64,000 nucleotides of DNA from Parvularcula mediterranea (lineage in GTDB: Bacteria; Pseudomonadota; Alphaproteobacteria; Caulobacterales; Parvularculaceae), in assembly GCF_013085255.1 (NCBI RefSeq), contig NZ_JABFCX010000002.1, forward strand, positions 1,044,501 through 1,108,500, given 5' to 3'. Made by a program: the position numbers and the translations under genes. The stretch's first letter is position 1, and each line of letters opens with the position of its first letter. The notes under the pieces were generated by a model, which was given only the letters and a program-made list of their open reading frames with translations, was not told the DNA's origin and did not search any database. Below, in pieces: positions 7,610 through 16,077 of the stretch.

Positions 7610-7939
7610 ATGGGACTTTTACGACCGTCGCTGCTCGGTTTCGGCTGGGCATCGTTTGTGGGGAGCGTCGCAGACGCCCTCATCCTCAGCCACCATCTCA
7701 TCCTGTCGGTCAGCGGCGAGAGCGCCATGATGGCTTCGGTCAGGGACCATATCCTGGATCATCTGCCGTTCCTCGCCTGGCTGATCCCGCTCGCGCAATG
7801 GATCCTGCCTGAGGGATGGGCGGACTGGCTCTTTGCGCTGCCTGCGGTGGGCTATTTCCCGGTGCGGATCCTCTTCAGCATCGTCACTGGCACCCTCGCG
7901 CTCCGTTGGGCGGCGCGGATCAAGGCGGCTAGAAGCTGA
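7610..7939 (+). CDS. Small membrane protein of unknown function
   Basis: A 109-residue protein starting MGLLRPSLLGFGWASFVG, with about three hydrophobic stretches (FVGSVADALILSHHLILSV, FLAWLIPLAQWILP, FPVRILFSIVTGTLALRWA). AAGGAGG about 9 bases before the ATG supports this start. It follows the XRE gene by 4 bases, so it belongs to the same operon. I recognise no family. Its 3' end overlaps the convergent next gene by 11 bases. Confidence 0.6.
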   Translation: MGLLRPSLLGFGWASFVGSVADALILSHHLILSVSGESAMMASVRDHILDHLPFLAWLIPLAQWILPEGWADWLFALPAVGYFPVRILFSIVTGTLALRWAARIKAARS

Positions 7940-8210
7940 CCCTGCGGTTGAGATTGCACCGGACGAAGGCCCAGTCGATGCGGCTGAAATAGCGGTGCCA
8001 GGGCTTGGGCGCGATGAAGCCGATCTTCTCGCCATCGGGCCACAGGGGAACCACGGTTCCCTTGAGCCCCGCCCGCACGGCGGCGTCGGCATAGCCTTCG
8101 AGAAGAGCTCTCCGCCTTGCGTCGCCTTCTCTTGCGAAGGTCTCGTCGAGGGGGACGAGGATCATGTCCTGCCCCTGCTCGTTGATATGCGCACACGCGA
8201 AAGAGCCCAT
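7929..8210 (-). CDS. Hypothetical protein
   Basis: A soluble protein of about 94 residues. Visible features are an early MILVPLDETFAREGDARRRAL segment (cut here), a central TVVPLWPDGEKIGFIAPKPW and a Trp/Arg-rich C-terminus ending FVRCNLNRRVSF. The ATG with GAGG 5 bases upstream is chosen over an earlier one. It converges on the membrane gene with an 11-base overlap and is divergent from dnaX. No family is recognised. Confidence 0.6.
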   Translation of the reverse strand: MGSFACAHINEQGQDMILVPLDETFAREGDARRRALLEGYADAAVRAGLKGTVVPLWPDGEKIGFIAPKPWHRYFSRIDWAFVRCNLNRRVSF

Positions 8211-8358
8211 GATCGCCTCACCGATTGCTCGCTCAGGGCACAATTGTGGCCAATTTCCGGCGCCCTTGGCCATAGTCTCGCCGAATGTGGCAAACGAACC
8301 GTTGCTACGGGGTGCTGAACCCCTTTCGCGGCGCGTCCCATGAGGGTTAAGAGAGGCA

Positions 8359-9945
8359 GTGACTGACGCTGTCCCCTACCAGGTTCTCGCCCGGAAATAC
8401 CGGCCTACCAGCTTCGATGACCTGCTCGGTCATGACGTGATGATCCGTACCCTCAGGAATGCGTTCGAGGCGGGCCGGATCGCCCACGCCTTCATCCTGA
8501 CCGGCGTGCGCGGGGTCGGGAAGACCACCACCGCCAGGATCATGGCGCGGGCGCTCAACTACGAGACCGACGAGATCGACCGGCCCACCGTCGATATCAA
8601 GGAAGAGGGCCGCCACTGCCGCGCCATTGCGGAAGGCCGCCATCCTGATGTCATCGAGATGGACGCTGCGAGCCGGACGGGCGTCGACGATATCCGTGAG
8701 CTGATCGAGGGCGTGCGCTATGCGCCGACCGTGGGCCGCTACAAGGTCTACATCGTGGACGAGGTCCACATGCTCTCGAAGAACGCGTTCAACGCGTTCC
8801 TCAAGACCCTCGAAGAGCCCCCGGCCCATGTGAAGTTCATCTTCGCCACCACCGAGATCAGGAAGGTGCCGGTCACGGTGCTCTCCCGTTGCCAGCGGTT
8901 CGATTTGGCGCGGTTCGATGCGGTGCAGCTGTCGGGCTACCTAAAAGACATCGCGGAGAAGGAAGGCGTCCCCGCCGAGGATGAGGCCCTGATGCTGCTC
9001 GCGCGGGCGGCCCAGGGTTCGGTCAGGGACAGTTTGAGCCTCCTTGATCAGGCGATCCTCTCGCGAGAGGGAGACGCGATCGAGGCGGAAGCCGTGCGCC
9101 GGATGATCGGCCTTGCCGACCGGGGCTACAGCTGGGGCCTCTTCGAGGCAGTGCTCAAGGGTGAGAGCCAACAGGCGCTGGAGCTGTTTCGCCATCAATA
9201 TGATTATGGCGCGGACCCTGCCGAGGTCATCCGTGACCTTCTCGACGTCTGCCATCTGACCACCCGCACCAAGGCCGCAGGGCCTGAGGCGGCGTCCGAT
9301 GGCCCAGGCGGATCGACCGATGCCGCGGCCGCGCAAAGGCTCGCGGGCGCGCTCTCCATGCCAGCGCTGACCCGCTGCTGGTCGCTGTTGATGACGGCGC
9401 TTAGTGAGACCCAAGGCGCGCCGGATCCTGCGGCGGCAGCCGAAGTGGGCCTTATACGTCTAGCCTATGCAGCGACCCTCCCGACCCCCGCGGAGGTGCT
9501 GGCTGGCGCGCCCCTCAAGGAGGCGCCGGGAAAGCCTGAGGCGGCGCGCGAAGCGCCGGAGCGGCCCCCAGCGCCTGAACCTGAAAAGCACCAGCTGCCG
9601 ACGAGCCTCAAGGAGATCGCAGCGCTCGCGGGGGCTCATGGTGACCTCCTCCTGAGGCAGGAGATCGATCAGAAGCTGCGGCTTGTCGCCTTCGAAGGGA
9701 CGAAGCTCACCGTGGCTGTCGAGGCCGGAGCGCGGGCAGGGCTGCCCGGGCGTCTCCAGAAGGCACTGATCGAATGGACCGGCACCACCTGGGACGTCGA
9801 ACCGGGTGACCCGATGGCCGCTGAACCTACCTTGAAAGAGGCGCGCGAGAAGGCCATCGAGGAGCATCCGCTGGTCAAGGAAGCCCTCAAGACCTTTCCC
9901 GGCGCCACCATTTCCCAGATCCGCCCCATCGGCGGTAAGGAGTAG
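8359..9945 (+). CDS. dnaX: DNA polymerase III subunit gamma/tau
   Basis: Clamp-loader ATPase of the replicative polymerase. Residues 49-60 hold the Walker A motif (GVRGVGKTTTAR), and YIVDEVHMLSKNAFNAFLK is Walker B with sensor region; ATTEIRKVPVTVLSRCQ contains the SRC motif. The C-terminal half has a Pro/Glu-rich linker and a tau-like domain, and the length of 528 is at the short end for alphaproteobacteria. The start is GTG with GAGAGG upstream. No slippery A-run for a gamma frameshift was noticed. It leads the dnaX-ybaB-recR cluster. Confidence 0.97.
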   Translation: MTDAVPYQVLARKYRPTSFDDLLGHDVMIRTLRNAFEAGRIAHAFILTGVRGVGKTTTARIMARALNYETDEIDRPTVDIKEEGRHCRAIAEGRHPDVIEMDAASRTGVDDIRELIEGVRYAPTVGRYKVYIVDEVHMLSKNAFNAFLKTLEEPPAHVKFIFATTEIRKVPVTVLSRCQRFDLARFDAVQLSGYLKDIAEKEGVPAEDEALMLLARAAQGSVRDSLSLLDQAILSREGDAIEAEAVRRMIGLADRGYSWGLFEAVLKGESQQALELFRHQYDYGADPAEVIRDLLDVCHLTTRTKAAGPEAASDGPGGSTDAAAAQRLAGALSMPALTRCWSLLMTALSETQGAPDPAAAAEVGLIRLAYAATLPTPAEVLAGAPLKEAPGKPEAAREAPERPPAPEPEKHQLPTSLKEIAALAGAHGDLLLRQEIDQKLRLVAFEGTKLTVAVEAGARAGLPGRLQKALIEWTGTTWDVEPGDPMAAEPTLKEAREKAIEEHPLVKEALKTFPGATISQIRPIGGKE

Positions 9946-9949
9946 ACTG

Positions 9950-10273
9950 ATGAAAAACTTCGCCGACATGATGAAGCAGGCGCAGAACCTCCAGAAACAG
10001 ATGCAGGACGCGCAGGAAAGCCTCGCCGCTCTCGAAGCAGAAGGGGTCGCTGGCGGCGGTCTCGTCCGTGTCCAGATGAACGGCAAGGGCTATGCCCGCA
10101 AGGTCGAGATCGATCCGAAGATGTTCTCTGAAGAGGACAAGGAAGTGCTCGAGGATCTGATCACCGCCGCAGTCAATGACGCCAAGGCGAAGCTCGAAGA
10201 GCAGTCTGCGGAGAAAATGAAAGAAATGACCGCCGGGCTGCCCCTACCGCCGGGTATGAAGCTGCCTTTTTAG
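9950..10273 (+). CDS. ybaB: YbaB/EbfC nucleoid-associated protein
   Basis: A 107-residue DNA-binding protein that works as a dimer. It starts with the long helix MKNFADMMKQAQNLQKQM and continues with the conserved VRVQMNGKGYARKVEIDPK, ending in the Met/Pro-rich MTAGLPLPPGMKLPF. AAGGAG about 7 bases before the ATG and the 4-base gap after dnaX support an operon. Orthologues bind DNA non-specifically and are usually encoded between dnaX and recR, as here apart from one inserted gene. Confidence 0.95.
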   Translation: MKNFADMMKQAQNLQKQMQDAQESLAALEAEGVAGGGLVRVQMNGKGYARKVEIDPKMFSEEDKEVLEDLITAAVNDAKAKLEEQSAEKMKEMTAGLPLPPGMKLPF

Positions 10274-10294
10274 GGACTGAAGAGCAGGTCACTC

Positions 10295-10606
10295 ATGCTT
10301 CATGCCGCAGGGCTCTTCGTCTATCTTCTGGCGACTTATCTTCTCGGGCGCCTCGTAGGCCGATCTTTGGATTGGTTGGGCGAATTATCTGCGTGGCTTC
10401 CGTTACTGGCATTAATCGTGGGTATGGCGCTCCTTGTCTTTCCGGGCCTGCTAATTCTCGATTTCCTAGTGGCCGGTGTGCTTCCCGGAGATAGAGCGAA
10501 TGCGTTGGAGCCACTTGTTTTCTTCGGAGGTGTTCTCGGTCAGGTCATGTTCTTTCTCCGTGGTGAGCGTGATGAGCGCAGCCCGCTTCACGCAGGGAGA
10601 CGCTGA
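10295..10606 (+). CDS. Small membrane protein inserted between ybaB and recR
   Basis: A 103-residue protein with two or three hydrophobic helices ([47 protein letters not shown]) and a charged, probably cytoplasmic tail ([18 protein letters not shown]). I recognise no family. Its codons differ from neighbours: TTA, CTA, ATT and TTT appear repeatedly whereas adjacent genes strongly prefer C/G endings. Its TGA overlaps the recR ATG by one base (TGATG), so it is coupled to recR. Confidence 0.65.
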   Translation: MLHAAGLFVYLLATYLLGRLVGRSLDWLGELSAWLPLLALIVGMALLVFPGLLILDFLVAGVLPGDRANALEPLVFFGGVLGQVMFFLRGERDERSPLHAGRR

Positions 10607-11211
10607 TGCCTAGAACTACCGCAGGACCCGAGCTCGACCATCTCATCAGCCTTCTGAGCAAGCTGCCGGGCTATGGCCCGCGTTCGGCAACGCGGGCGGC
10701 GCTGCATATGCTGAGGAAGCGCGACGCGGTCATGCGGCCGCTGGCTGACGCTCTCTCAAAAGTAGCGGAGACAGTGAAGGCGTGCTCCGTCTGCGGAAAC
10801 TGGGATGCGTCCGATCCGTGTACGATCTGCTCTGATGAGGCGCGTGACCGATCGGTGATCTGCGTGGTGCAGGACGTCTCCGATGTCTGGGCGCTGGAGA
10901 GAGCGCGGGCGCACCGGGGGCTCTACCATATCCTTGGCGGCGTCATCTCGCCGCTCGACGGTATCGGCCCTGATGATTTGCGCATCGACAGCCTCTCCGA
11001 ACGAGCGTCGGAGATAGAGGTGCGGGAGATCATTCTGGGCATGTCGGCCACCGTCGATGGTCAGACTACGGCGCATTACGTCACCGAGCGGCTCGAGGGC
11101 CGGGGCCTCACCATCACCCGGATGGCCCACGGCGTGCCCGTCGGCGGCGAGCTTGATGTCCTCGACGAAGGCACCCTCGCAGCGGCGCTCAAGGCACGGC
11201 GGCCCTTTTAG
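10606..11211 (+). CDS. recR: Recombination mediator RecR
   Basis: A 201-residue RecR, which with RecF/RecO loads RecA at single-strand gaps. An N-terminal helix-hairpin-helix ([20 protein letters not shown]) is followed by a C4 zinc finger ([16 protein letters not shown]) and a Toprim domain ([16 protein letters not shown] through [14 protein letters not shown]). Length is normal. The start overlaps the previous stop by one base. Its position after dnaX and ybaB is the classical order. Confidence 0.97.
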   Translation: MPRTTAGPELDHLISLLSKLPGYGPRSATRAALHMLRKRDAVMRPLADALSKVAETVKACSVCGNWDASDPCTICSDEARDRSVICVVQDVSDVWALERARAHRGLYHILGGVISPLDGIGPDDLRIDSLSERASEIEVREIILGMSATVDGQTTAHYVTERLEGRGLTITRMAHGVPVGGELDVLDEGTLAAALKARRPF

Positions 11212-11260
11212 GTTTTCGGTCACACGATTTCCGCTAAGTGGGACCTCGAGAGGAGCCCCT

Positions 11261-12223
11261 ATGACCAAGAAGCGCCGCGCTTTCATGTGCATGGGCGCCT
11301 TTGCGCTTCCTTATGCGAAGAAGGCGATCACGTCGCTTCTTGAGGGCTCGCTTGAGCCTGTGGCGATGGTGATCCTGACCGACGGTCCAGACGATGTCGC
11401 CGCCGTCGAGGCGGCGCTGGCGGACGAGACGATCCCGGAGCAGCATTCGGTTCGAGTCGTTGGCGAGGAAGAGTGCGCGGCTGTGGCCGAAGAGCGCTGG
11501 GCCGACTGGCCGGCGCTCCGGCAGTTCCGGGCGGGTCACCCTTGCTGGCGCAAGATCTCTGATCCGCTCCTCTTCTCGGAAGGCTCCGAGGAGATCATCG
11601 TCCTCGACCCCGATCTTTATTTCCCTGGTCCCTTCAGTTTCGAGCCGACGCCGGAGGAGGGGATCCTCCTCATGTGGCAACGGAACAATTGCCTTGGGCC
11701 AGTGCCTGCCGTCTGGCGTGCGTTTGAGAAGGGCTACCGCCTCGCGCACCATGTCGATATCGGTGCGGCGCAGCTGCGGGCAGACACGATCGACTATCAA
11801 TGGTTCTCGGACTTCGTGACTGATCTTCAGACGGAGGAGTTCACCCGGTTCATGCATATAGAGGCTGTCTTTTGGGCGGCCCTCGCGATGAAGGTGGGCG
11901 GCGGTTACTATGACAAGGACCGCTGGTTCTGCTGGCAGCGCGGGCAGATCAAGCGGGTGGCTATCCGCCTCGGGATGCCGGGGCCGATGTCCCTCGGTTT
12001 CGAACCCATTGAGGCGTCGAAATGCTCGCATCTTTCAGGGCCATCCAAATGGTGGATGGCTGAGCTCGTCAAGCAAGGGAAGCTCCGTGAGCGGAGCGAA
12101 GAGCTTGCTGATCCCTCGCCGGTCACCCCGTTCGTCGAGCTGACGAAGGACGACTTCGCCAAGGAGCAGCGGGTCAAGGGGTTGGCGCGGAAGCTCGGGT
12201 ACCAAAAGTTCGTCGGCAACTGA
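11261..12223 (+). CDS. Glycosyltransferase-like protein (GT-A-like)
   Basis: A 320-residue soluble protein. The N-terminal part (RRAFMCMGAFALPYAKKAIT, VAMVILTDGPDDVAAVEAAL) looks like a nucleotide-sugar-binding Rossmann half, and EEIIVLDPDLYFPGPF carries a DxD motif expected for metal-bound sugar nucleotides. No signal peptide or membrane helix is present. The ATG with GAGAGGAG upstream is chosen over an earlier frame extension that runs into recR. A strong terminator follows. Donor and acceptor are unknown. Confidence 0.6.
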   Translation: MTKKRRAFMCMGAFALPYAKKAITSLLEGSLEPVAMVILTDGPDDVAAVEAALADETIPEQHSVRVVGEEECAAVAEERWADWPALRQFRAGHPCWRKISDPLLFSEGSEEIIVLDPDLYFPGPFSFEPTPEEGILLMWQRNNCLGPVPAVWRAFEKGYRLAHHVDIGAAQLRADTIDYQWFSDFVTDLQTEEFTRFMHIEAVFWAALAMKVGGGYYDKDRWFCWQRGQIKRVAIRLGMPGPMSLGFEPIEASKCSHLSGPSKWWMAELVKQGKLRERSEELADPSPVTPFVELTKDDFAKEQRVKGLARKLGYQKFVGN

Positions 12224-12246
12224 TCGAGACGCGAGCGCTCAAAGAA

Positions 12247-12273
12247 AAAGGCGGCCCTTGGGCCGCCTTTTTT
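12247..12273 (+). terminator. Rho-independent terminator after the glycosyltransferase-like gene
   Basis: A 10-bp perfect stem, AAAGGCGGCC paired with GGCCGCCTTT around the 4-base loop CTTG, runs into a six-T tract. The 24-base distance from the preceding stop fits termination of the recR-side transcript. The A-run on the other side means it may also act weakly on transcripts from the opposite strand (ahcY). Confidence 0.9.
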
Positions 12274-12279
12274 GTTTCG

Positions 12280-12309
12280 ATGGATCCTGGATCAAGTCCA
12301 GGATGACGG
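12280..12309. repeat. Short dispersed palindromic repeat, copy 1
   Basis: An intergenic element with core CCTGGA-TCAAG-TCCAGG followed by ATGACGG. It resembles two other copies near 52.85 and 52.91 kb in which the stem bases differ but pairing is kept. It sits between a terminator and the ahcY stop codon. Such short repeats are scattered between genes in many alphaproteobacterial genomes. Confidence 0.75.
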
Positions 12310-12318
12310 TGGCGCTGC

Positions 12319-13719
12319 TTAGTAGCGGTACTCTTCCGACTTGAAGGGCCCCGCTTGCGGCACGCCGATATAGTCAGCCTGGTCTTTCGTCAGCTCGCTG
12401 AGGTCCGCGCCGACATGGGCGAGGTGGAGGGCCGCGACTTTCTCGTCGAGGTGCTTGGGCAGGACGTAGACTTCGTTCTTGTACTTGCCGTCTTCATTGT
12501 TCGCCCAGAGCTCGATCTGCGCGAGGGTCTGGTTGGTGAAGGACGCGGACATCACGAAGCTCGGGTGGCCCGTGGCGTTGCCGAGGTTCACGAGGCGGCC
12601 CTGTGAGAGAAGGATGATCCGCTTGTCGTCCTTGATGTGGACCATATCGACCTGGTCCTTGATATTCGTCCACGGATAGTTCTTCAGCGCATCGACCTGG
12701 ATCTCGTTATCGAAGTGGCCGATATTGCAGATGATCGCCATGTCCTTGGCTTCACGCATGTGATCCGCAGTCAGGACGTCCTTGTTGCCCGTGGCAGTCA
12801 CGACGATGTCCGAACGCTTGATGGCGTCTTCCATGGTGGCGACTTCGTAACCGTCCATTGCGGCCTGAAGAGCGCAGATCGGGTCGATCTCAGTGACAAC
12901 GACGCGGCAGCCTGCGCCGCGAAGCGAAGCAGCCGAGCCCTTGCCGACATCGCCGTAGCCAGCGACGGTGGCGACCTTGCCGGCCATCATGACGTCCGTA
13001 CCCCGACGGATCGCATCGACGAGCGATTCCTTACAGCCATACTTGTTGTCGAACTTCGACTTGGTGACCGAGTCGTTGACGTTGATGGCGGGGAAAGGAA
13101 GGGTGCCTTCCTTGGCGCGCTGGTAGAGGCGCATAACGCCGGTGGTGGTCTCTTCGGTGACGCCTTTGATCGAGGCTTTGACGCGGGAGTAGAAACCCGG
13201 GTCGCGGGCGAGGCGCTTCTTGATCGTCGAGACGAAGGCTTCTTCTTCTTCGTTCTGCGGGTTCTCAAGAACCGAAGGATCGGTCTCAGCCTGCGCGCCG
13301 ATGAGGATGAGCATGGTTGCGTCGCCGCCATCGTCGAGGATCATGTTGGCAAGGGAGCCGTCCTGCCATTCCCAGATGCGGTCGCAGAAGTCCCAATACT
13401 CTTCCAGCGTCTCACCCTTGTGGGCGAAGACCGGCGTGCCAGAGGCCGCGATGGCGGCAGCGGCGTGATCTTGCGTCGAGTAGATGTTGCAGCTCACCCA
13501 ACGGACCTCGGCGCCGAGCGCTTCGAGGGTGCGGATCAGGACCGCAGTCTGGATGGTCATGTGCAGCGAGCCAGCGATCTTGGCGCCCTTGAGAGGCTTC
13601 GCCTCGCCGTACTCGGCTCGGGTCGCCATCAGGCCCGGCATCTCGTGCTCGGCAATTGCAATTTCCTTCTCACCGAACTCGGCGAGGCTGATGTCCTTGA
13701 CGGCGTAATCCTGTGCCAT
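12319..13719 (-). CDS. ahcY: Adenosylhomocysteinase
   Basis: S-adenosylhomocysteine hydrolase, which reversibly cleaves SAH to adenosine and homocysteine and so relieves product inhibition of methyltransferases. At 466 residues it is full length. Visible are the substrate region [37 protein letters not shown] with the catalytic Lys, the NAD-binding [19 protein letters not shown], and the C-terminal [13 protein letters not shown]...PFKSEEYRY. It is followed by a repeat and preceded by a strong palindrome that may regulate it. Confidence 0.98.
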   Translation of the reverse strand: MAQDYAVKDISLAEFGEKEIAIAEHEMPGLMATRAEYGEAKPLKGAKIAGSLHMTIQTAVLIRTLEALGAEVRWVSCNIYSTQDHAAAAIAASGTPVFAHKGETLEEYWDFCDRIWEWQDGSLANMILDDGGDATMLILIGAQAETDPSVLENPQNEEEEAFVSTIKKRLARDPGFYSRVKASIKGVTEETTTGVMRLYQRAKEGTLPFPAINVNDSVTKSKFDNKYGCKESLVDAIRRGTDVMMAGKVATVAGYGDVGKGSAASLRGAGCRVVVTEIDPICALQAAMDGYEVATMEDAIKRSDIVVTATGNKDVLTADHMREAKDMAIICNIGHFDNEIQVDALKNYPWTNIKDQVDMVHIKDDKRIILLSQGRLVNLGNATGHPSFVMSASFTNQTLAQIELWANNEDGKYKNEVYVLPKHLDEKVAALHLAHVGADLSELTKDQADYIGVPQAGPFKSEEYRY

Positions 13720-13792
13720 GGGGTCTCTCCATTCCGTGCAGGCCCTGACGCCTGCCTTGTCCTGAGGGCGCGGGTAGCAAAGGCACAGGAGG

Positions 13793-13812
13793 ATATAAAG
13801 CTTTCTTTATAT
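13793..13812. promoter_or_regulatory. Palindromic operator candidate upstream of ahcY (SahR-like)
   Basis: A perfect inverted repeat, ATATAAAGctttCTTTATAT, with 8-base arms and a 4-base spacer stands out as AT-rich in GC-rich surroundings. It lies about 75 bases upstream of the ahcY start and a similar distance from the divergent dienelactone hydrolase gene. In proteobacteria an ArsR-type, SAH-responsive repressor (SahR) controls ahcY and methionine-cycle genes; assignment to SahR is inference, and another dimeric regulator is possible. No such regulator gene is visible nearby. Confidence 0.5.
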
Positions 13813-13890
13813 GACCTGCCCGGGCCATCGCAGCCAGGGACGGGACAGGGCGCAGGGCCGCCCTAAATGCCGAGGCTGGAGGAGTCCCCC

Positions 13891-14760
13891 ATGACCCAAG
13901 CGACCCCGCCGCAAGGCGCCTATGACCTTTATGACCGCTATTGCCACGGGCAGATCGACAGGCGGGCCTTCTTCGACGGGCTGGGGCGCTATGCCGTGGG
14001 CGGGCTGACGGTAGCGGGGATGGCCGCCTCGCTGATGCCGAACTATGCGAAGGCACAGCAGGTCGACCCCGGCGATCCCTCGATTGCGACGGAGCGCTAC
14101 AGCTTTGAGGCAGGCGGGAAAACCATTGAGGGGCTCATGGCGCACCCTAAGCGTGGGGACCGGTTCCCTGCGGTGCTGGTTGTTCATGAGAACCGCGGAC
14201 TCAACCCCTATATCGAGGACGTGGCGCGGCGCCTCGCCAAGTCGGGCTACCTGGCCTTGGCGCCTGACGCGCTGTCACCGCTTGGCGGTTATCCGGGTAA
14301 TGATGATGATGGCCGGGCGATGCAGCGCCAGCGGGACCGCGGTGAGATGCTGGACGAGTTCGCCACCGCTGCGCGGCTTCTGGCTACGCACCGTAAGAGT
14401 ACCGGCAAGGTTGGCGCTGTTGGCTTTTGCTTCGGCGGCGCGGTCTGCAACAGGCTGGCGATTGAGGTCGAAGAACTCGCAGCCTCGGTGCCCTATTATG
14501 GCGGTTGGCCAGCGGTGGAGGATGCCGAGAAGGTTGGCTGTCCACTGATGATCCATCTGGGTGGCCTCGATGAGCGGGTGAATGCGGGCTGGCCGCCTTA
14601 TGAGGCTGCGCTGCTGTCAGCGGGGAAGGAATATTCCGTCCACGTCTATGACGGCGTCAATCACGGCTTCCACAATGATTCGACAAGCCGCTATGCCGAG
14701 GAGGAAGCGGAGCTCTCCTGGCGCAGGACGCTGGCGTTCTTCGGGACCTACCTCGCTTAG
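13891..14760 (+). CDS. Dienelactone hydrolase family protein with Tat-like signal
   Basis: A 289-residue dienelactone-hydrolase-type alpha/beta hydrolase. The N-terminus has RRAFFDGLGRYAVGGLTVAG, which looks like a twin-arginine export signal, so the enzyme may act in the periplasm. The catalytic set is Cys in GFCFGGA, Asp in GGLDERVN and His in NHGFHND. The start is placed by GGAGGAG about 6 bases upstream; an ATG 24 bases earlier lacks one. It diverges from ahcY and its stop interlocks with that of the convergent epimerase gene (TTAG). Confidence 0.88.
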   Translation: MTQATPPQGAYDLYDRYCHGQIDRRAFFDGLGRYAVGGLTVAGMAASLMPNYAKAQQVDPGDPSIATERYSFEAGGKTIEGLMAHPKRGDRFPAVLVVHENRGLNPYIEDVARRLAKSGYLALAPDALSPLGGYPGNDDDGRAMQRQRDRGEMLDEFATAARLLATHRKSTGKVGAVGFCFGGAVCNRLAIEVEELAASVPYYGGWPAVEDAEKVGCPLMIHLGGLDERVNAGWPPYEAALLSAGKEYSVHVYDGVNHGFHNDSTSRYAEEEAELSWRRTLAFFGTYLA

Positions 14761-15641
14761 GCGTCCGATCCTTTGTAAATCGCGCTGAGGCCTTCCCTAT
14801 ACGAAGGATAGTGGAGGTCCCCGACGAGTGCCTTGAGGCGGTCGTTCTTGAGCCGCTTGTTCTCGGCATAGAAGCTGCGCGCCATGGGGGAGAGTTCGTC
14901 CTCGATATCCTCGAAGCGGACTTCCGGCGGGGGCTCGATGCCGAGGAGCTCTGCTGCGTAGGTGATGGGCTCGGCGGGAGGCGTCGGAAGATCGTCGGTA
15001 AAATTGACGATGCCCGGCGTGGCGCTCGCATCGATCAGAGCTTTCAGTCCCCTGACGATGTCGTCGCGGTGGATGCGATTGAAGACCTGTCCCGGTTTGA
15101 TCAGCCTGCGGGAAAGGCCTGCCCGAGCGCCCGGTGTGTCGCCTCGCAGACTGTCCACGGCACTGCGCCCGGGGCCGTAAATGCCTGCTAGGCGGCAGAG
15201 GGTGAGGTCGGCGCGGGTTTCGTCAGCGAGCGCTTGCCAGCCCTTCTCGGCAGCCAGCCTGTCGCGCCCCCGCTCAGTGCCGGGATTGCAGCGTGTCTCT
15301 TCGTCCACCCACTCGCCGCCAAAATCTCCGTAGACGCCGGATGAGCTGAGATAGAGGAGCTTCGTATCCGACATGAACGGCCGGAACGGCACGGCGCTGA
15401 GCGCTGGGCAGGTGCCGTCCTTCGGTGCCGTGCTGATGACCACAAGGTCCGCTGTCTCGAAAGGCTCTTCGGGCAAAGGCGCAGGCGCTTCCCAGACGAG
15501 CGGCCTGATGCCGCCCGCCGTCATGGTCATCGCCTTGGCGCGGTCCCGGGTGGTGCCGGTGACCTGCCAGCCCTCGCATGCCAGTTCCTCCGCAAGCGGA
15601 CGGGCCGTGTAGCCAAGCCCCAGGAAGACAGCCTCAGCCAT
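14757..15641 (-). CDS. NAD-dependent epimerase/dehydratase-like protein (YeeZ-like)
   Basis: An extended short-chain dehydrogenase of 294 residues. It opens with a variant Rossmann glycine motif (FLGLGYTARPLAEELACEG) and has LLYLSSSGVYGDFGG with the Ser and Tyr of the catalytic site, but the usual Lys four residues after Tyr is not clear, as in many YeeZ-like members. A C-terminal part contains NRIHRDDIVRGLKALID. It overlaps the upstream phosphatase gene by 8 bases and is last in its operon. Substrate is unknown. Confidence 0.8.
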   Translation of the reverse strand: MAEAVFLGLGYTARPLAEELACEGWQVTGTTRDRAKAMTMTAGGIRPLVWEAPAPLPEEPFETADLVVISTAPKDGTCPALSAVPFRPFMSDTKLLYLSSSGVYGDFGGEWVDEETRCNPGTERGRDRLAAEKGWQALADETRADLTLCRLAGIYGPGRSAVDSLRGDTPGARAGLSRRLIKPGQVFNRIHRDDIVRGLKALIDASATPGIVNFTDDLPTPPAEPITYAAELLGIEPPPEVRFEDIEDELSPMARSFYAENKRLKNDRLKALVGDLHYPSYREGLSAIYKGSDA

Positions 15642-16077
15642 TCTGCTTCAGTTCCGCTATCAGCGCGTCGATCCCGTCCTCGAGAAGGTCAAGAACCTCC
15701 TCGAAGCCCTGATCGCCGCCATAATAGGGGTCAGGGACATCGCGATCCAGCAGCATACGGACGTCCGCTGTCCAGTCAGGTAAGCGCCTGTCCTCGATAT
15801 CGGCGAGGTTCGAGGCATCCATGGCGAGGATGTGGCTGAAGGTATAGCCATCGCCATCGTCGATCTTCCGGGCCCTGATCGGTGAGAGGTCGTATCCCCT
15901 CGCCGCAGCCGCCTTCATCATGCGTGGGTCAGGCAGGGCGCCTTCGTGCCAGCCGCCCGTGCCAGCGCTATCGATCGCCACGTCCAGCCCAGCCTCTGCC
16001 GCCCGTTTGCGGAAGACGCCTTCCGCTGCGGGAGAGCGGCAGATGTTGCCGAGGCAGACGAAGAGGACGCTGGTCAT
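15634..16077 (-). CDS. Low-molecular-weight protein-tyrosine phosphatase
   Basis: A 147-residue LMW phosphatase. The P-loop CLGNICRS near the start gives the nucleophilic Cys and binding Arg, and DVPDPYYGG supplies the general-acid Asp. Length is standard for this family, which dephosphorylates tyrosine kinases or, in some cases, arginine phosphate. It shares ATGA with the upstream DUF885 gene and overlaps the downstream epimerase. No kinase partner is present in the window. Confidence 0.93.
   Translation of the reverse strand: MTSVLFVCLGNICRSPAAEGVFRKRAAEAGLDVAIDSAGTGGWHEGALPDPRMMKAAAARGYDLSPIRARKIDDGDGYTFSHILAMDASNLADIEDRRLPDWTADVRMLLDRDVPDPYYGGDQGFEEVLDLLEDGIDALIAELKQNG

Noticed and set aside
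8359-9945. Programmed frameshift in dnaX producing gamma
   Set aside because: No A-rich slippery heptamer followed by a stem-loop was found in the expected region.
12637-13866. A 409-codon open frame antisense to ahcY
   Set aside because: ahcY is unmistakable on the minus strand, and the antisense frame even runs through the intergenic palindrome.
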